In this document: positions 59,007-64,000 of the stretch, one piece after another
Position numbering within the stretch: position 1 is the stretch's first letter
Layout: every line of letters begins with the position of its first letter
Assembly: GCF_002865645.1 (NCBI RefSeq)
Contig: NW_020194589.1
Location: 1,286,812-1,350,811 of the forward strand
DNA: 64,000 nt
Origin: Hyaloscypha bicolor E
Lineage: Eukaryota > Ascomycota > Leotiomycetes > Helotiales > Hyaloscyphaceae
Direction: 5' to 3'
Notes under the pieces: model-generated
Told to the model about the DNA's origin: nothing
The model's database searches: none
The model's input: the letters and a program-made list of their open reading frames with translations, nothing else
Program-made: the position numbers and the translations under genes

Positions 59007-62000
59007 CTAATTGGTTTATATATATAGATTAGAAAAGATTTTAGATTAGTATAGTATAGCAAGCCATATTTATTAAAAATCATATTATTTTAGTAGTTTT
59101 AAGATTTAGATTATATAGTAAAGGCCGCGGCCTTTTATATATAACTTATAGAAATTATATAAGAAAGCTAGTTTTTTTATAAACTTAGAGAATAATTCTT
59201 TATATATATTTAATTAATTAAGCTTTTATATACTATATACTATTTATACTTTATTATTTATATTTTTGATTTATTATTTTATTATTAAGTTATATTTTGT
59301 ATTCTAGTATACTTTATATAGGTTTTTGTCTTATTATAGTTTCCCTCTTATATATTTTATAATAAGTAATATAGGAAGAATAGAAACTTTATAATTAAGG
59401 TAATACTCTTATAAAGTTCTAAGAAATATCTATAAGGCAAATTATTAGTTTAGTAAGTTAGAAAAGAAAAGGACTATTATAATACCTTAAGCCTAAGGCT
59501 AAAATATTAAAGATATATAAGTATTAAACTTAATATCTTATATTAATTTCTAATATACCTAATAACTTAGATATAGATTAGCTATAAGATATAGTTATTA
59601 GTATAGTATATAGAAGTAGTAGAAATAGAGGCTAATTATAGAAAGAAAAGAAATAGAGGAAATAAAATAAGAAAAATTATACTAAGATAATATAAGTTAG
59701 ACCTTAGTTAGAAACAGACTTTAGTACTCGGAAATAAAATTATACTATTAATTTATATATTATTTTTAGTTATAATAAAGACCGGAATAAAGGTAATATT
59801 AGTTTTAGTAGAAAAGCTTATTTCTAAATCCGGAAAAAATACCTAAAAGAGGAAATATCCTTAATTTTAAGTAAAATAGTAAATAGAAATTAGAAATAAA
59901 TATTAAAAAGAAATCAGAAATAAGAAATTATATAAATAAACTAGAAAAGCTTCTAGAAAAAGAAATAGATACTAAATAAAAAAACAAAAAAGAATTCAGA
60001 AAAGTCAGAAAAATTAGTAAAATTATATTTATTATTTTTATTATTACCTTTAATAATATTAATAGATATATCTAGTTTAGTAAAATTAAGGGAAAATACT
60101 ATAGGTATTAAGCTAAAGAAATAGGAAAGAGAATATAAGTAATAAGAATAAGACTAGAAAAGCTATTACCTTATTATTACTAATACTAAAACTCAAACCT
60201 TAATTATATTTATTATTATTAACTGGTTTCTCTTTAATTCTGGTTCTTAAATTAAAAGATATATTTAAATAGGAAGTTAGCTTTTTAGGAATCTTATTAA
60301 TAGAAATCTCAGGTATAGAAACTTTATAATTAATTATAAAGGAAATTATTAAGATTAATATAGCTAAAAATAAGTATATACTAGTACTAGGTTTAAATCT
60401 ATTATTTACGGGAGCTTCTAGAATACTATAATTTCAGGAAAGTAATATTTCTATATTCTTGAAATAGTATATAGATATATATAAGAACTATTATATTCCT
60501 AATAATACTAAGAAAAAGAGAATTATTTATTATATCTCTCCTATTTATAAAAATTAGATTAAGGCTATACTAGAATACTATACTAATAACCCAGAAAATT
60601 ATTAGAAGACTAAGTTCTTTAAAGCCTTATTAAAGAAATTCCGAGAATATAACTAGAAAATACTTAAAATTAGCTATAACTTTCTTAATTAGATTATTAT
60701 ATAAGCCTAGAATAAAGGAATTTCTTTTAAGACTTATATTAATATATTTAATAAAATATTAAAGAAATTACTAAAGAGAAAAGAAATAGATAAAATTATT
60801 TAGTATTAAGAATTTATAAGGGAATTATCTATTCTAGTAAAAGATTATATTCTTAAAAATATAAACTTTAAGCCTATAAATATTTCTACTTATAAATATA
60901 GTAAGATATATAAGAAAATAATAATATTCTATTAGTATAAAAAGAAGAAATATTATTTTAATATTACTAATAACCCAAATATATCTAGACTTAAATAAGA
61001 ATACTTGAATATAGTAGTCTATAATATAGTTTCTAAACTAGAAAATAATTATTCTTTACTAGTTCCTCCTATTATATTTTCTAAAGCTACTATAAGTATA
61101 AGTAAGAAAAGAACCTAGCCTATAACTAATTATATGAAATTTACTAAAAGTAGTAAACCTAAGAAAAATAATATTAATTAGCTAGTAAGAAATCTAGAAA
61201 AATTATTTATTACTATTATAACTCAAGAGAACCTATAAAGATAACTTAATATAACCACTATTATAATTCGAAAGAATATTTATAGCCTACTTATATAATC
61301 TAGTTAATTATAGCTAATATAATAGTATTAATAACCTAGTAAATATAATTCGGGTTTTTAGGGAAAATATACTAGAAATTAAGGCAAAGAATATAGAAAA
61401 TGCTATAATAGCTATAATAATCGAGCTAGAATAGACAAAAAGTCTAGATAACTATATTCTAGAGAAAATTAGTTTCAAGTATAATTAGAGAATATTACTT
61501 AAGTTAATATAGCCTATAGTATAAACCTAGAACCGAGAGAATAAATTTGCTATAGATATTATAATAGGAATAAAAACAATAATATTAACCCAGAGTATAT
61601 CTATATTTCTTAGTTCTATTACTTACTAATAAAAAAGCTTATAAATTATAAATATACTTACTAATTTAATAAAAAATAATATAAAAAGCTATTTAAGTCT
61701 AAATAAGAAAGTATTTTCTTTTTTCTTACTAGTAAATACTAGTAATTTAACTAAATCATTTCCTAAGTCTAAGGAAAAGAATTTAATTATAACTTAAATA
61801 CTTAACCCAAAAATATCTAGAGATTAATAAGAAATACCTAGTTTACTAGGCAAGAAAAAAAAAGAGAACTAGCTAACCGGGATCTATATATAGAAATAAG
61901 CAAGTTATATCTAGGGAATCTAAATAGCCGCTTTACCTTAGAGGAAATTATATTAGAATTACTAATATTTTAGGTTCTGGAATTAATAAATAATATTAAG

Positions 62001-64000
62001 ATTTAGCTATAAATAATATTTCTATTAATACTATAATAGGTTTCTTATTAAGAAAAGAGGAAAAAGAGGTAAAAATAGCTAAAAAGGTTTTCCGAAAACA
62101 AGCTAGAATAAAAGAAAAGCTATCCTATATAAGAGGCTAGAAAAATATTACTTTAAGAAATAATAAATAAGGAAATAGCCTAGCTAAGGATATAAATATT
62201 AATACTTCCGGAAATAAATAAGACAAATTAGGAACCTAATATATTCTTAACTATAATAAATATAAGACTTCTAAAGTTAATAATATTTTAATAAGGCTAC
62301 TAAAAAAAGTAATTATTCTATTTCTAAAAACTTAGAAAAAAATAAAAATACTTATTAATACCTTAAAAATACTAGATCTAGCTATTATATTTTAGAACTA
62401 ATAAGTTAAAAATAATACTTCCTATTTTACTATTTTATAAATAGAAAATATTATTATATTAAGTATAGTTAGATATACTAGAAAATCTATAAAGCTAGTA
62501 ACTGCGGCTTATATAATAGATAGAATATTTAAGGAATTAGAAATACTAGTTTAGATATCTAATACTAATAAAATTATTTAATTTAAAAATAATAGTATTA
62601 ATATTCGAATATTACTAGCTTATAAGTATATTATATAATCTTTATACCTCTGATTTATATTTTAAGAACCTCAAGAAAGTATTAAATATAAAGAAATAAT
62701 TAATATTAGGGCTAAAATTAATATTTTTTCCGAAAAAATCTCTAGAAATATTAGTAAAGTAATATATAATATTATAAATTATTAAATATTTACTATTACT
62801 GGGGCAAAATTTGAATTTATAGAAATAGTAAAGCTTAGAGCTAAGATTATAAATAAAGTAAGATATAAAGATATATTCTTTCTAGTTAAAGAAGTTCTAA
62901 AAATTCTATTTAGTTAATTATTCTTAGTAAAAATAAAAATAAAAATTATATATAGAAATAATAGTTCATAAGATAGAAGATTTACTAACCCTAAAAATAA
63001 CTAGAATATTTATACTATTATAATTATTTTATTTTTAAAAAATACTAGAAAATAAAAGAAAATAATAGTTTAAAAATACTAAGTTTCTAGAGTTAAGAAA
63101 TTAAGTAATATAGAGCAGGAAACTAAAAGTAAAAAGGAAAAATAAAGTCTAGTATTATAACTAGTAGTAATATTAGGGGAAATAGGAAAATACCAGGATT
63201 TCCTATAAATTCTTTTATTTTGAGTTTAGGAGTTCAGAAAATTAATAATATTTTTTAGAGAAACTAAAGCAAAAAAGACTCTAATTAGAATATTATTAAA
63301 AATAGTTCCAGATTTAATAAAAAAGGAAATAAAAAGGATATTAAATAAAGATATTTCTAAAGAAGAAATAAAGTAGTATTTCCTAATAATAAAGAAATAT
63401 ATTTCTAAAGCTAAGAAATATAAAATTTAAGATTAGAAAAGATTCTGAAATATATAAGAGCTTAAGGAAAGTATATTAAAATACTAAATAAAAAGGCACT
63501 TTCTATATCTAATTAGGAAAAAGCTAAATAGAAAAGTTATAAATTCCGGAGATTAGATAAAAAAAATACTAGAGAAAATAGCTATAGCTCTTAAAGAAAA
63601 AGATAATAATTATAGTCTATTTCTAGTTACAGGAATATATAAAATAAAAAATAAGAAGATTTAACTAGTAAATACTAATAATAGAACTAGAGAAGGCCCT
63701 AGTAAATATCCGGACTAGTTTAAGAGATCTAAAGCTAGAGAATACTTATAGAAATATACTAGGAAATATAAGAATTATCTTTTACTAAGGATATTAGCTA
63801 TTTTAAGAGATTTATAACTTATTCCAAAATGCCTTAAATAATTAGATATTAGTAACTAGCTCTAGGGGAAAAAACTAGCTATATTTCAAGAATTAATAAT
63901 TAATTAAGAAAGTATAATTATATTTAATTAGAAAGAAATAGGAAAAGTCTATAAAAATATTAGCTTACTTATTCTAATTAAGACTATTAAGTATAAGGCC
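59007..64000. other. AT-rich tract at the right edge
   Basis: RIP-degraded sequence. The recognisable part is the gag/protease-like remnant listed separately. The stretch 59.0-60.2 kb holds nothing I can name, and the tract continues past the window. Confidence 0.6.
60230..63000 (+). pseudogene. Retrotransposon gag-protease-like remnant
   Basis: The plus strand gives a long gag-like reading once RIP stops are ignored: ISPIYKNQIKAILEYYTNNP, then KTKFFKALLKKFREYN near 60540-60660 and FKTYINIFNKILKKLL near 60727-60780. Near 62710-62830 a GAKINIFSEKISRNISK stretch resembles the SGAEINIIS active-site region of retropepsin-like domains. Reverse transcriptase would lie beyond 64000. Gypsy-like is the best guess, held loosely. 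Confidence 0.45.

Overview
This window looks like a filamentous ascomycete (Pezizomycotina) chromosome with a sharply two-part composition. Gene islands of normal base composition alternate with very AT-rich tracts. The island genes have short introns of about 53-109 bp with GT..AG ends and CTGAC/CTAAC-type branch sites. The AT-rich tracts are old transposable elements whose codons changed CAA to TAA and TGG to TAG/TGA, the signature of repeat-induced point mutation (RIP). No rRNA, tRNA or CRISPR was found. All identifications were made by eye, without a database search.

Layout. 1-13.2 kb: RIP-degraded LTR retrotransposons, namely a gypsy integrase (about 190-1240), a Ty1/copia element with two 299-bp LTRs (3428-9825), and a gypsy chromovirus tail with chromodomain (9860-10590). 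13.3-19.7 kb: gene island with a cupin protein, an ACS-type MFS transporter, a zinc alcohol/polyol dehydrogenase and a frameshifted NAD(P)-binding epimerase-like gene. 20.0-27.65 kb: transposon-rich zone with three MITEs (TA-, hAT- and PIF-type), an LTR fragment, an (AAT)n array and a degenerate piggyBac-like transposon. 28.1-30.65 kb: an MCT-like MFS transporter and the C-terminal stump of a HET-type protein. 32.0-39.3 kb: a small three-exon Dabb-domain gene, a Baeyer-Villiger-type flavin monooxygenase, an acidic repeat-containing protein of unknown function, an acetoin-reductase-like SDR, and the 5' part of a 2,3-butanediol-dehydrogenase-like gene. 39282-48620: a 9.3-kb AT-rich element with inverted ends. 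48.6-55.9 kb: the 3' part of the butanediol dehydrogenase, a frameshifted sugar transporter, succinate-semialdehyde dehydrogenase, a hAT-type MITE and a second SDR. 56.7-64 kb: AT-rich tract with a (TTA)n array, a copia gag fragment joined to an LTR, and a gag/protease-like remnant.

The most notable structure is the 9,339-bp element inside the butanediol-dehydrogenase gene. It has a 5-bp target duplication (CATTT) and matching ends (TACTGAGGCC). Taking out the element and one CATTT rejoins the zinc-binding cysteine loop in frame. The same gene also carries a one-base insertion. Two other island genes carry single-base frameshifts.

Functionally the islands are rich in catabolic oxidoreductases and permeases. 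The SDR and the broken butanediol dehydrogenase are divergently placed and suggest a former acetoin/butanediol module beside a sugar permease and SSADH. That link is an inference from families and position only.
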